In this document: piece after piece, positions 51,203-60,796 of the stretch | Position numbering within the stretch: the stretch's first letter is position 1 | Layout of the letters: every line of letters starts with the position of its first letter | Origin: Bartonella bilalgolemi | Lineage (GTDB): Bacteria > Pseudomonadota > Alphaproteobacteria > Rhizobiales > Rhizobiaceae | Direction of reading: 5' to 3' | Assembly (NCBI RefSeq): GCF_023500045.1 | Contig: NZ_JAMCOF010000008.1 | Location: forward strand, 7,158-71,157 | DNA: 64,000 nt | Made by a program: the position numbers and the translations under genes | The notes under the pieces: generated by a model | Told to the model about the DNA's origin: nothing | Databases searched by the model: none | What the model saw: only the letters and a program-made list of their open reading frames with translations

Positions 51203-52233
51203 CACAAAACCCTTTCCATGCTAAAGCCAAGCTTGTTATAGTCAACATGCAAAAAGCCTGTAGCAGTGTTCAAAAAAACGGCCTCAGGATTTGTTTGGAG
51301 AACCTCTTGCGCGATGACACCACGATAGCGCTCGGGATAACCCTTGTAGTTATAATCATAGAGCTTATGGCCATTTTTCTGTCCCACTACGATAATGTTT
51401 TCTTTTGCCCGCACATCACTCAGCCCAGCCCACCCTCCAAGAATACTTCCAGCATTTCCAAGAATTTTCCAAGGATTTGGTTTTTGCTGTGTAAGCGATG
51501 TTTGTGTTCCATAGCCTCCAGCAGCAGCGCCTCCAGCTGAAAGCAACTTACTTAAATGATCCCAATCAAGATTATTCTGTTGTTCCCATTTTTGTCGTTC
51601 TGCATCTAATTTTTGTTGATTATTGGCATCAATCAAATTTCCTCCCGTCAAAGCATTCATATTGGACTGACCTTTTCCTTGAAAAAAGTTATTCGCCCCA
51701 GCCAACTGATTTTGGTTCGCTTGATCGATTAAACCATTGGCATTCATCATATGACTGACATCTTGGTTATATTGCTGCGATAACGCTTGGGTTGCCATGC
51801 CCCCTAATTCGTTCGCAAGAACCCCTGTATGGGCACCCGAACCATAACGACCAGCACCCGCCAAGGAACTGTTAATGGAATTTGTCGCTTTGTTTAACGC
51901 GTTTTGAAGCGCATCATTAAAGTAAGGGTTATTCCCTATTTGTTGGCCAGAAGCCATCTCACTTAAGTTTTTACTGGTTGAATTTTGTCCCGTCGCCAAT
52001 CCATTCAAATAACTATTCTCATAGTTTTGAGCAGTATTGTTAAGCCCATTGATCGCATTCTTTGTTTGATCACTGAGACCTGCAACACGCTCACCATCAT
52101 AAACAGCCTTTCCACTGCCTTTATTATAGAAATTCATGGCATCCTGAGCGGCTTGCTCAAAAATCCCTTGTGCCCATTGAGGGGGGGCACTTGTTTGTGT
52201 CGTTGTCTGAGTAGGCTTGGTACTTTTCCCCAT
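51202..52233 (-). CDS. Phage protein with C-terminal S74-type chaperone/peptidase domain
   Basis: 343 residues. Residues 1-255 are Gln/Asn/Gly/Ala-rich with few charged parts (QWAQGIFEQAAQDAMNFYNK, SEMASGQQIGNNPYFNDALQ). The last 72 residues match the intramolecular chaperone domain of phage fibres: LSDVRAKENI with Ser272 and Lys277 as the expected cleavage dyad, then ERYRGVIAQEVLQTNPEAV. In fibre proteins this domain trimerises the chain then cuts itself off. Here it ends a protein without fibre-like text, so the host domain may be a tail or ejection component. Ends in TGATG overlap with the next gene. Confidence 0.78.
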   Translation of the reverse strand: MGKSTKPTQTTTQTSAPPQWAQGIFEQAAQDAMNFYNKGSGKAVYDGERVAGLSDQTKNAINGLNNTAQNYENSYLNGLATGQNSTSKNLSEMASGQQIGNNPYFNDALQNALNKATNSINSSLAGAGRYGSGAHTGVLANELGGMATQALSQQYNQDVSHMMNANGLIDQANQNQLAGANNFFQGKGQSNMNALTGGNLIDANNQQKLDAERQKWEQQNNLDWDHLSKLLSAGGAAAGGYGTQTSLTQQKPNPWKILGNAGSILGGWAGLSDVRAKENIIVVGQKNGHKLYDYNYKGYPERYRGVIAQEVLQTNPEAVFLNTATGFLHVDYNKLGFSMERVL

Positions 52234-52234
52234 G

Positions 52235-52663
52235 TTAAAGCTGCTTTCTATATTCTAAAAGATTAACGACGTAGCCATGCGATTGAAGAGATTTTTTCCA
52301 TCCACGCCGGCCTATGATAAGAAGCTCTTTCGCTCCCTTTTCCTTATAATAAGCTTCAATCTGAGGAATAACCTGGCTTAAGTGTTTTCCACCTTTTCCG
52401 CTCAGCGTGACAATAACGGCCCGCAGGGTTCCTGTGATGAGTTTCTGTAATTCTGTTGTGACATGAGCCATAAAATTTTCATGCGCATCAACGATAATCC
52501 AAAGAACTTTATCGCCATTCAAAATATCATTTAAAATAGTCTCTGGAGCGTAATCCTCAGCAAACTTCTTGTTAAAGCTAGCAATGGATTTTAAGACAGG
52601 ATCCAAATAGGGGGACATCTGGTCCGCACTCCATTTTTCCGTATTATAAATCTTAAAGTTCAT
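52235..52663 (-). CDS. Small phage protein, possibly GNAT-like fold
   Basis: 142 residues. Text such as DKVLWIIVDAHENFMAHVTT, RAVIVTLSGKGGKHLSQVIP and AKELLIIGRRGWKKSLQSHG follows the order of strands and helices in GNAT-type proteins, and the GRRGWKKSLQSHGY phrase is common to short proteins next to podovirus stabilisation genes. No firm acetyl-CoA motif is visible. Starts in a 4-base overlap with the preceding gene. Function unknown. Confidence 0.6.
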   Translation of the reverse strand: MNFKIYNTEKWSADQMSPYLDPVLKSIASFNKKFAEDYAPETILNDILNGDKVLWIIVDAHENFMAHVTTELQKLITGTLRAVIVTLSGKGGKHLSQVIPQIEAYYKEKGAKELLIIGRRGWKKSLQSHGYVVNLLEYRKQL

Positions 52664-54117
52664 CTTATGCCTGCGGGTTTAAGCGTCACATCAAAACCCG
52701 TCATATGAGTCCATTGGGTCCCTTCTGGGATTCTAAGACGCAAAGCGTGATAACGAGCCCGAGACCGAAGAGTGTACATTCCATTATTATAGGCCGCATA
52801 GCGTTCTTTAGCCCAGTTTAATTTATTTCTCTTATCAATGATAAATGCAGAGCCAACACTTAAACGACCTTTTATTGTGTCCGCTTGAACAAAGGCTTCC
52901 GTCATTAAATTGATCTGTCTTCCTGTGTCTCCTACCGTTTGTGAAGCAATCACTGCTTCCATCGGGGCTCCCGCAAAAAGCCCAAATCTATTGTCTTCAG
53001 TAAAAGCTCCCAACACCGGTGCGCCATTTTGCCACATCTTACTATCAAGGGAAGCGGGTAAATCTATAAGGCGCTCTGAGACTTCGTCTAAACCTTCTAA
53101 TGTATACCCCGCTGCAAAGAGAGGAAATAAAAGAAGATCCTGCCCCTTAATGACACTCCAGATTTGGAGCAGCCAGTCATAAACATAGATACTGCTTCCT
53201 GTAATATCATCATGAAGAGAGAAATAAACCCGTGAATAGATAGGATCAATACACGCTTTCATCTCATCAAGAGCAAAATTACTGTAGAGCGTAAAAACGG
53301 TTTTATCCACTTTACCAAAACCAATAGGAACCATTTCTCCTGTACTGTTGATCTGGTAAAAACCATCATCAGAAATAAAAAAAGTATTGTTGCCACGGCT
53401 TGCAATAGCCGTACTGCTTTTCGCACCCATTTTATCTTTTATCTTGGCAAAGCTGAAGATAATTTTAGAGCCGGGAACAAATGTTGCATGATAGATAGCC
53501 GAGCGCATAAAAATAAGCGGATTGGTCGCTTCCGTTGAGCCTTGAACATATTCCCCATCGGGAAAATCTTGATAGTCGCAATTCTTTTCACCAACAGTCC
53601 ACCATTCAGCATCATTCAATCCAGACCACTGAACACGGTTGGGCTTATCGGTCAGCTTCATCAAGCAAACAAAATCGCCCCATACACGGACAAGACCCGC
53701 GCGTGGGGGATTGCCGCCTAAATCATCAAACTTTTCATCCATTTTCAGCGCAAGCTTTTGAGGAACATCGTTGCTATTAACAGCAATGATATGCTCTCCA
53801 AAAGAAGCAAAAGACCATGGCGCGTTTTCATTCGCATGATATGCAGTCCCCGGCTTGCTGATATCTTTCCAGCCACGCGTACTATTGTTATATTCATACA
53901 GCTTTGTGGGTGAACCTATGATAATCCGCACACCATTTAAGGACCGTAGAGCATAAACACCCAAGATAACATCAGGAAAAGGATCCGATGCTGGTGCAAC
54001 CATTGGAAAGGGAATATAAGACTGAGGAGCAGGCAAAACATTCACGATCTCATTCGAATAGCCACTATTAATAAAGGCAATGTCTGGCCGAAATTCAGCA
54101 ATAGGGATAAAAGTCAT
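52660..54117 (-). CDS. Packaged-DNA stabilisation / tail hub protein (P22 gp10-like)
   Basis: 485 residues, beta-rich throughout with repeated YxxxxxGW and WSFASFGEHIIAVNS, RVWGDFVCLMKLTDKPNRVQ, FSGLNDAEWWTVG-type phrases, and MGAKSSTAIASRGNNTFFIS. This is the look of the gp10-like hub that closes the portal after packaging in P22-like podoviruses. It begins one base inside the stop of the preceding connector-like gene (TAATG). Confidence 0.78.
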   Translation of the reverse strand: MTFIPIAEFRPDIAFINSGYSNEIVNVLPAPQSYIPFPMVAPASDPFPDVILGVYALRSLNGVRIIIGSPTKLYEYNNSTRGWKDISKPGTAYHANENAPWSFASFGEHIIAVNSNDVPQKLALKMDEKFDDLGGNPPRAGLVRVWGDFVCLMKLTDKPNRVQWSGLNDAEWWTVGEKNCDYQDFPDGEYVQGSTEATNPLIFMRSAIYHATFVPGSKIIFSFAKIKDKMGAKSSTAIASRGNNTFFISDDGFYQINSTGEMVPIGFGKVDKTVFTLYSNFALDEMKACIDPIYSRVYFSLHDDITGSSIYVYDWLLQIWSVIKGQDLLLFPLFAAGYTLEGLDEVSERLIDLPASLDSKMWQNGAPVLGAFTEDNRFGLFAGAPMEAVIASQTVGDTGRQINLMTEAFVQADTIKGRLSVGSAFIIDKRNKLNWAKERYAAYNNGMYTLRSRARYHALRLRIPEGTQWTHMTGFDVTLKPAGIR

Positions 54118-54818
54118 TAAAAATCTGTATGTTGAATCTGAAATAAGTTTTTACGTCGTGAAGTCTCGATGGTCAGGGCTTCTAATTGTTCCTGAAACAT
54201 CGCAAAAGCCGCTGCAGCCATTTGTGGTTCTTTGAGTATATTCGTATAGAGTTCATACTTTGCACGCGTTTTGATAAGCTCATACGCTTCCAAAAACCAG
54301 ATTGAATCCTCTTGCATAGTCTCAATCTCTTTTATTCTCATAGGACTAAGAATAAGCCGTATGGAATAAGAAGCATCCGGGATTGGAGACAAGACAAGCT
54401 TTTGTTCAAAATAGGCATAACGTGTCGGGATCCCACGATCCCATTCACTCTCAGAGCTTTCAAGAATGATCGGGTCTGTCCGCAAAAGCTTGAACTTATG
54501 GGAAGGCTTATCATAGAGATAAACAGCAACAATCTGAACAGCCTCTGCAATAAAGGGATTGACCTCCCTTCCATAACGATTTTTGCCCCTTAGAGTCGTA
54601 AAAACAATTTCACGGCTTTCATTAAAATAAAACGGTAAGCGTTCACAAAACCGAAGTGCTGAAAAGATCGCCTTCTGTACTTGATCTATATATTCATCGG
54701 TTTGATCATCTATTTCATCTTGAATGTCCTTTAACATCTGAATGAAATTTTTATTACGCGGAACAAAGGCACCTTTCTCTTCAATCGGACCACTTGTCTG
54801 TATCGTTATTGCCATCAT
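54117..54818 (-). CDS. Head-tail connector-like phage protein
   Basis: From ATG 54818 233 residues (the frame is open four codons further to a TTG). Helical: FIQMLKDIQDEIDDQTDEYI, SALRFCERLPFYFNESREIV, then a beta-rich middle with RYAYFEQKLVLSPIPDASYS and a C-terminal helix. Size, fold pattern and place between capsid and hub match gp4-type tail accessory or connector proteins. The name is inferred from order. Confidence 0.65.
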   Translation of the reverse strand: MMAITIQTSGPIEEKGAFVPRNKNFIQMLKDIQDEIDDQTDEYIDQVQKAIFSALRFCERLPFYFNESREIVFTTLRGKNRYGREVNPFIAEAVQIVAVYLYDKPSHKFKLLRTDPIILESSESEWDRGIPTRYAYFEQKLVLSPIPDASYSIRLILSPMRIKEIETMQEDSIWFLEAYELIKTRAKYELYTNILKEPQMAAAAFAMFQEQLEALTIETSRRKNLFQIQHTDF

Positions 54819-54837
54819 CAATGCTTTCAAAAATCTC

Positions 54838-54871
54838 GGGGGACGGAAGGAACAAACGCCCCCCTTTTTTT
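54838..54871 (-). terminator. GC-rich hairpin between head and tail genes
   Basis: GGGGGACG (54838-54845) pairs with CGCCCCCC (54857-54864). Seven T follow on the plus strand, and GAGATTTTT follows on the minus strand used by the genes. It lies right after the capsid-accessory stop, so it may reduce read-through from head to tail genes. Strength on the minus strand is uncertain. Confidence 0.55.
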
Positions 54872-55301
54872 AACGATTAGTGTAAAACTCAACAATGATT
54901 TCAGCCTCCCCTTGGGTGCTTTTCTTGTCTCGTGTAACGTAAATCGTGTTCTCAAATTCTAACGGAACGTTTCGCACAGTGAGAGGCAAATCAAGCTCTT
55001 CAACTCCAGAGGTCGCCAGTGTTGCTGTGCCATAATCACTGTTATTTGGTTGTTTTCCAAACTGTGCCGTTGCACCATTAAAATCGGTCAGCGTATAAAC
55101 ACTGATGCTCTTAATGAAAGCATCTCGAGGCAAAATACCAACTTTCGTTGTAAGTCCACGATCCGTATGTTGAATCCGAGTCCGAAAAAAACTAACTTGT
55201 TGTGTATGGATATTCCGACCTTGTAAAGCGATCGGCATTCCATCATCCGTTGTCTCACCAACATCAAAAGATGACCGTGCGAGGGAGTGTTTCTTTTCCA
55301 T
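54870..55301 (-). CDS. Capsid-accessory protein (putative head decoration)
   Basis: 143 residues, beta-rich: SFFRTRIQHTDRGLTTKVGI, FIKSISVYTLTDFNGATAQF, LPLTVRNVPLEFENTIYVTR. Follows the major capsid gene by 30 bases and precedes a strong hairpin. Short beta-rich proteins in this slot are often capsid decoration or stabilising proteins; this is inferred from place and composition. Confidence 0.6.
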   Translation of the reverse strand: MEKKHSLARSSFDVGETTDDGMPIALQGRNIHTQQVSFFRTRIQHTDRGLTTKVGILPRDAFIKSISVYTLTDFNGATAQFGKQPNNSDYGTATLATSGVEELDLPLTVRNVPLEFENTIYVTRDKKSTQGEAEIIVEFYTNR

Positions 55302-55331
55302 AATTTAATCCTCTTTATGGGCTCAATATTT

Positions 55332-56447
55332 TTATATTTCTTCAGAAAAAGACGGGAGAACTATCGTCCCAAAATCTTGACCTCCTTGCTCAGAATGAGG
55401 CAAAGTGTAACGTGACTTTTTCATCCCAATAATGGTTTTGGCAGCAACGCCAAATTCACGTTCATAGTCAAATAATTTCTCTACAAGATGATAACGCGTT
55501 TTACCCTTACTATGACCATAAGCCATAATCACACTTTGTGCCCCGAGCAAAACAGCGCGACGAACAGAAAGAACAGGCTCTTGCGTTTTTGAATGAACAC
55601 CATGAGGAACATGTTCAGACTCCCGTAAAATGACACCGTTATACATGCCCAGTGAGCCATCAAAAATGGGGTTTTTAGTGCGGCTTCCATTGTAAACCGC
55701 TTTGGTAATGTCAAGCCACTGGCCAGCATCTGTATTCGTGCGCAATTGAGTCACCTGTTTTGGGTGAAGATACACCACATAGACACTTTCTCCATTGACA
55801 CGCACCGGTCTAATTTTAGGATTAGCCAGTTTCGCACGTTCCACAGCATCATCGATAAGAGATAATGTAAACTCATCGTCTTTTGTGAGTTCTTCATCAG
55901 CCTTTTTCTTCCCTGGACGAATAACGCGCAATTTACTTGGCTCCAATGGTGCATTAAAACCATAATGCACTGGTTCTATCGTCGTTGTGCGACCTTCAAA
56001 CTTCATCCACGGAGCTGTATATCCAGCAGCCTGGATAAAGAACATCATACTCAGTCGATCAGCATACCAATCAACAAGTCCAGTCTTTGCTTCTGCACGC
56101 AAATTAAACGGAACACGTTGTTGATCAATTGTTCCTTCATATTTAACACGTGCAGCATGAGAAAGCTCATTGAGCCGCACTGTTTCATTCATAAATTGAA
56201 GCGCCTCTTCATTTCCTTCCAGCGTTTGCCCTTCGGTAACACCAGCTCCCATAAGCTGAACACGCAGTCCACTCGTGACTGAATCACCCGCTGTTTTATT
56301 CAAGCCTTCCAAAACTTGGATGACATTATTTTTATCTTTTCCCATAAGAGGAGCTATTGGTGTTGCTTTTGAGCTTTCTGCGTTAAGCAGCTTAGCCCAA
56401 ATCTGAACAGCTAAGGGACTGTTAATGTTTACGTTTGTTGTTGCCAT
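55332..56447 (-). CDS. Major capsid protein (N4-gp56 family)
   Basis: 371 residues. N-terminal NINSPLAVQIWAKLLNAESS and IAPLMGKDKNNVIQV, then TSGLRVQLMGAGVTEGQTLE, NEEALQFMNETVRLNELSHA and ADRLSMMFFIQAAG are hallmarks of the N4-gp56-type HK97-fold capsid group. The C-terminal half has SVRRAVLLGAQSVIMAYGHS. Forms the shell. Lies between the scaffold and the accessory gene, the expected order. Confidence 0.92.
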   Translation of the reverse strand: MATTNVNINSPLAVQIWAKLLNAESSKATPIAPLMGKDKNNVIQVLEGLNKTAGDSVTSGLRVQLMGAGVTEGQTLEGNEEALQFMNETVRLNELSHAARVKYEGTIDQQRVPFNLRAEAKTGLVDWYADRLSMMFFIQAAGYTAPWMKFEGRTTTIEPVHYGFNAPLEPSKLRVIRPGKKKADEELTKDDEFTLSLIDDAVERAKLANPKIRPVRVNGESVYVVYLHPKQVTQLRTNTDAGQWLDITKAVYNGSRTKNPIFDGSLGMYNGVILRESEHVPHGVHSKTQEPVLSVRRAVLLGAQSVIMAYGHSKGKTRYHLVEKLFDYEREFGVAAKTIIGMKKSRYTLPHSEQGGQDFGTIVLPSFSEEI

Positions 56448-56490
56448 TTCAAAAAATGCCTTTCTTGGTTTTTAAATGAGCCTTGCGGCA

Positions 56491-56512
56491 TAACCAAGCA
56501 ACCACTTGGTTA
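56491..56512. promoter_or_regulatory. Perfect hairpin between scaffold and capsid genes
   Basis: TAACCAAG (56491-56498) and CTTGGTTA (56505-56512), 8-bp perfect stem with a 6-nt loop, in the 91-base gap before the capsid gene. No T tract follows, so it is more likely an mRNA processing or stability structure than a terminator. Confidence 0.45.
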
Positions 56513-56538
56513 TCTCTTCTGCACCACTGCGCATCTCT

Positions 56539-57432
56539 TCACATCCTGTCCATGATGTGTTCAAATTTTTCTTGATTCTTCTCAACCCATGCAGCTAACT
56601 CAGCTTCCGACATGGAAGAGAGTGTTCTTATATCAACACCGCCTAAGGGAACCTGCCCACCACGTGCCGCTAAGGTCCGTGCTGCTGTGTTACGCTCTTG
56701 GAGAGCTTCAACTTCATTCTTGTTCTGGGGGCCACTATAGCCAAAAGCTTTTGCCTTTTGCACAAGCACCTCGATGGGGTTGACGCCTGCTTTTTGGCAA
56801 TGCTGACAGATTTGACGCAATTCAGCACCAATTTGCTGTTCTCTCAGTGCAGGATCTTTCCATTGCGGATAAAGACCTGTTTGCGCTTTTAATGAATTAT
56901 CGGCAATCTCATAGAGATAATTCGTGATATTCTCTAAATCTGGATATTTGTCTTGAACCTGGGCCTTGGCTTCTTCAAAATAAGCCCCTAATTGCTGCCT
57001 TTCATAGTGCTCTTGATTTATACGCTCCTGCTCCTCTTTCATAAAAGAAAACTCATTGAGCAATTTCTGTTGTTCTTGCACTTTATGGCTAAGCCAGGCG
57101 ATATGCGCTTTAGGATCATCTTCTAAAGTCGGAACATTTTTATCATACTGTTGAGCAATTTCTTCCTGCATAGCAGCATATTGCTGCGCAATCTCAACAG
57201 CAAGCTCACGCGCTTCTTCAGCACTTTGCTCTGCCTTTTGGCGGGCTTGTCTCTCCTGCTCTATCGCTTCATAATCATACGGTTTCTGAGGCTGTTCATC
57301 GACCACCTGTTCAGAATTCTCATGCGATTCAATCGTGTCAATCACTTGCTCAGGCTCAACAAGCTCAACAGAATAATCATTGGCTTGTGCATCGTAAATC
57401 GCTTGTTCTTCTGGCGTCAATTGTTCTTCCAT
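56539..57432 (-). CDS. Capsid scaffolding protein
   Basis: 297 residues, very charged and coil-forming, rich in Gln and Glu (EQERQARQKAEQSAEEAREL, EEIAQQYDKNVPTLEDDPKA). Placed between portal and capsid. The coiled acidic core with a short C-terminal helical end (MSEAELAAWVEKNQEKFEHI) is the usual form of podovirus scaffold proteins that guide shell assembly and leave. Assignment rests on place and composition. Confidence 0.78.
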   Translation of the reverse strand: MEEQLTPEEQAIYDAQANDYSVELVEPEQVIDTIESHENSEQVVDEQPQKPYDYEAIEQERQARQKAEQSAEEARELAVEIAQQYAAMQEEIAQQYDKNVPTLEDDPKAHIAWLSHKVQEQQKLLNEFSFMKEEQERINQEHYERQQLGAYFEEAKAQVQDKYPDLENITNYLYEIADNSLKAQTGLYPQWKDPALREQQIGAELRQICQHCQKAGVNPIEVLVQKAKAFGYSGPQNKNEVEALQERNTAARTLAARGGQVPLGGVDIRTLSSMSEAELAAWVEKNQEKFEHIMDRM

Positions 57433-57443
57433 CTTTTGTTCCT

Positions 57444-59486
57444 TTAATATATTGTTGCTCTTCTTGTTGCAGCCCGATACTGTTCTGACTGCGCTTGTAA
57501 TGCTTTACGCTCTAAATCACGCTGTGCTAGCGCATTCTTGGCTCTTTGAAGCTCAAGCTGCATCCGCGCTTGCTCCTGCTTCAAGAAAAGCTCAATATTT
57601 TTCTGCTGTAAGGCAGCTTGTTTCTGCTGTGCATCAAGGTGATAGAGAGTGCTTTTTGCCTGTGCTTCCTGCTGTAGAGCAGCAACCTTTGCTTGTTGCT
57701 CTGGGCTTAACTGTGGCCCCTGGCTTTGTTGCATCATCTGCTGTTGCTGCTGTTGCTCCTGTGCCTGCTGCGCCTTGGCCGTTAAACTCGCCACAAGCGT
57801 AGCGGGTAACGGTGAAAGCTTCAGAAGATCGGGGATCATCTCCGGTGTTAAAAAACCACCAAGCAACGGTAACATCTGAGTAATCGCTGCAAAAGTTTTC
57901 TCTTTTTCATTCGGACTGGTCGGAGAGTCATCAACAATAATATCATATTCAAGACTTGTCACAGCTTCACGCGTTAACGGTACATACTGAGCGTTCTCAG
58001 GACCAGAAATCCGCACTAAACGACCATCAGAAAGATAATTCTGGATCAAGTAAAGAATAATTTTTCCTTGCCTGCAACGGTAAAGCTTGAGATTATCAAA
58101 TAAACTGGCAAGCAAATTCAAGGTGGATTGTCGGCGGGTATTTTCCAGGACATTCGCTTGATTGACTTCCCTGGTCCCTATAAACTCAGCAGATAATCCT
58201 GTGACATGCGTGATAGCCTCGCGCGATTCATTAAATAACTGGAAAAAACCAGCAGGAAACTGCGCACTGGGCTTCGGCTGTAATTTTCCACTGGTCAAGG
58301 CTCCATTTTTCAACCATGTGATCGCATCCGTGCGCGACCAACTGTCCAAAGCCTGACGTTCATCGTCAAAAGCATCGCGTTCAGCCATCAAACCGCCTTT
58401 GGATTGGCTGTTGAGGATATACATCACCTGACTAAAATATTTATTGGACCATTTTTGCGGATCTTTCGCAGGACGAACAATCCCGTAAAACTGGTTCTTA
58501 AGCTTATCCAATGTGCCTGTAATACATTCCCACCCCAGCTGTCCGTCAGGCGCTAAAGGCCGATCCGGCTTTGCTAAAAGGCGACGGCCAAGAAAAGCGC
58601 GCTTAACAATTTTCTTCTGAAAGCGAGCTCCTTGGAGTTCAGGAAGAACAGTCTGAAGTTCTTCAAACTCTTTTTGACTATAATCCCGCATCTGACCCGT
58701 TTGGGGATCCGGTGCCTTATAATAAGTCTCATACTCAAACCAACGACATTCAACAAGGGTCACAAACCGCCTGTCTGAAGAGAATGAGCCTCCAGTGTGA
58801 GGATCGCCATAGGCATCAAGCGATACAGGGGAATCTTCAGAACCCATGGCTCCCTCTACAGACCAGTCCGCATTCAGATCTTCCAAAGCCATATCAGGAA
58901 AAAGATTTTTAGCATCCTCAATGGATTTGCGATCCACATACCACAAGCGCTGCGCATCAACCAAATTGGATCTCACAGCATTCGCATCCCAAACCATTTT
59001 TAGCGGATCTAAACGCCTAACTGTGGGCACACCTTCCGGATTTGTTTCATAATCCAAACGTGTATCCGTCCATCCCATGCCACAAATGATCATATCTTGA
59101 AAAGCATCGGAATCTGCATATTCAGCTTCCGCTTCATCTCGAAACCATTCCGCTGCTCCCGTTAGCAATTCATTGGGGATTGCAGCACCAACTTGCCGCG
59201 GTTGAAACTGTACTTCTCGCTTATTATTCCGCTCCGCTCCAACAATCGCATTCACCAAAGGCGCTATCCGATTAAATGTCATTACAGGACGCCGTTGCGT
59301 TCTTAAAACCGCAAGATCTTCCTCTGCCCACTGACGACCATTGTAAAAATCAAAGTCTTCGCGCGCTTGTTCCCGCCATTCATTAACAGGCTTAATATCT
59401 TCAGCATACCAAGACTTTAAGCGTCGATAGAGTGCATAGTCGTCAAGATATGCTTTCTTTTTATCGTTCTCTAAAAGGCCATCCAT
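57444..59486 (-). CDS. Portal protein (P22-like)
   Basis: 680 residues. Forms the DNA gate at one vertex. Seen: WYAEDIKPVNEWREQAREDF, FYNGRQWAEEDLAVLRTQRR, FNRIAPLVNAIVGAERNNKR, MIICGMGWTDTRLDYETNPE, EFIGTREVNQANVLENTRRQ and YDIIVDDSPTSPNEKEKTFA, common to the P22-like portal family. The last 110 residues are Gln/Ala-rich helices (QQAQEQQQQQQMMQQSQGPQ), matching the long barrel of such portals. Overlaps the large terminase gene by 16 bases. Confidence 0.92.
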   Translation of the reverse strand: MDGLLENDKKKAYLDDYALYRRLKSWYAEDIKPVNEWREQAREDFDFYNGRQWAEEDLAVLRTQRRPVMTFNRIAPLVNAIVGAERNNKREVQFQPRQVGAAIPNELLTGAAEWFRDEAEAEYADSDAFQDMIICGMGWTDTRLDYETNPEGVPTVRRLDPLKMVWDANAVRSNLVDAQRLWYVDRKSIEDAKNLFPDMALEDLNADWSVEGAMGSEDSPVSLDAYGDPHTGGSFSSDRRFVTLVECRWFEYETYYKAPDPQTGQMRDYSQKEFEELQTVLPELQGARFQKKIVKRAFLGRRLLAKPDRPLAPDGQLGWECITGTLDKLKNQFYGIVRPAKDPQKWSNKYFSQVMYILNSQSKGGLMAERDAFDDERQALDSWSRTDAITWLKNGALTSGKLQPKPSAQFPAGFFQLFNESREAITHVTGLSAEFIGTREVNQANVLENTRRQSTLNLLASLFDNLKLYRCRQGKIILYLIQNYLSDGRLVRISGPENAQYVPLTREAVTSLEYDIIVDDSPTSPNEKEKTFAAITQMLPLLGGFLTPEMIPDLLKLSPLPATLVASLTAKAQQAQEQQQQQQMMQQSQGPQLSPEQQAKVAALQQEAQAKSTLYHLDAQQKQAALQQKNIELFLKQEQARMQLELQRAKNALAQRDLERKALQAQSEQYRAATRRATIY

Positions 59487-60796
59487 GAGGCTGTTTCTCT
59501 TTCTATAGCGTAATAACGATTGTGCTGTGTCTTCATTCGTGGCGCTTCATAGGTGATGCACATCAAGCCAAAAGCATCAGCTCCATGGCTCGACCAATCA
59601 TGCTCGGCTCCTAAACCAATGCCACGTTTGTCATCCCACTTTTCGTGATACCAACTTAAAGCCTTGCGGCCACCAACCGTTGTCTCTTCATGAAACCAAA
59701 CAGACGGTAAAAGACGACGCACCGCCTCTATCCGCATCTTAACCGCTCCAGGGCCTTGATTAGGAATAACCTGCGTTTCAAAACCTGCATCATTTAAAGC
59801 ACTCTCAAAACTCACATTATGTACGCGATCCTTGGTGGCACCATCATGCGGCAAAATCATCAGCGCCTTCTCATAGCCATTCTGACGCAACCATCCGATA
59901 TGCTCCGATAACGGCTGTCCCTGTGCTTCATAATAATCAAGCACTCTGATCTCTTTACCAACAAACTGTGCTATCCAAATCGCCGTGGCATCTGCCTTCG
60001 CTCCCGTCCCACCAATATCCCAAAAGGCACGGAGCTGCATCAGAGGATCACGAGCAACACGCCCGATCCGACCCTCTTGCTCGGCTGCCAACATTTCCTT
60101 TTGGAAATAGGCTCCCTGAACCGCTTTTAAATAACCACCTTCCCAAATATGCTTATAACTCTCAGGACGATTCCTAAGATCATCAAGCCGCGCTTCATTC
60201 AATATCTGCGGAAACTTCGGATTGTCTGACCAATTGATCTCAACACCCTTAATTGCTTCATTCTCTGAAAAACGAAACCGCCTCTCAACCGGTGCAGTGT
60301 CTCTTAAGGGGTTCCATGTCACCCATAACTCTGCACGCCATCCATCGCCCTCTTCACGTAAAGTCGGTATAAGAGTCTGCCACGCTGTCTCTGTAACAGG
60401 CTCTGCCTCATCAACCCAACAAAGCAAAATCCGACCCATCGATTTGATACTGGCTATATTCCGGTCTAGTCCTGAAAACTGGAAAGATATTCGTCCATCC
60501 TTCGACTTAATCGAGGACTCCCCAACCTGATAATAATCCTTTAAAAAATCATGCGCTTCAACAGCACGCTTAATTTCCTCCAAGGAACTCTCTGCTAGCG
60601 AATTCTGAAACTGACGCGCACAAAGGATCGTCCCAGATATCCCTCCCATACCAAATTGATAACCTTTCAAAGCGGCCATCAAAGCAAAGGATCTTGTCTT
60701 CCCTGATCCCCGTCCTCCCCATGCCGCACGCACCGCTGCTCTTCCTGAAAAAATCGGTATGAGCTTGGGGACAATCTTAATCTGTCTTATGGTCAT
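59471..60796 (-). CDS. Terminase large subunit
   Basis: ATPase and nuclease that pumps DNA into the shell. 441 residues from ATG 60796; a TTG one codon earlier is in frame. Seen (numbered from the TTG): Walker A GGRGSGKT at 28-35, Walker B LLCWVDEAE at 125-133, coupling text ELWVTWNPLRDT near 157, and the RNase H-like nuclease with FWDIGGTGAKADAT (Asp261, Asp270) and DWSSHGADAFGLM. Overlaps the small terminase gene by about 20 bases. Headful or site-specific mode cannot be told by eye. Confidence 0.94.
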   Translation of the reverse strand: MTIRQIKIVPKLIPIFSGRAAVRAAWGGRGSGKTRSFALMAALKGYQFGMGGISGTILCARQFQNSLAESSLEEIKRAVEAHDFLKDYYQVGESSIKSKDGRISFQFSGLDRNIASIKSMGRILLCWVDEAEPVTETAWQTLIPTLREEGDGWRAELWVTWNPLRDTAPVERRFRFSENEAIKGVEINWSDNPKFPQILNEARLDDLRNRPESYKHIWEGGYLKAVQGAYFQKEMLAAEQEGRIGRVARDPLMQLRAFWDIGGTGAKADATAIWIAQFVGKEIRVLDYYEAQGQPLSEHIGWLRQNGYEKALMILPHDGATKDRVHNVSFESALNDAGFETQVIPNQGPGAVKMRIEAVRRLLPSVWFHEETTVGGRKALSWYHEKWDDKRGIGLGAEHDWSSHGADAFGLMCITYEAPRMKTQHNRYYAIERETASWMAF

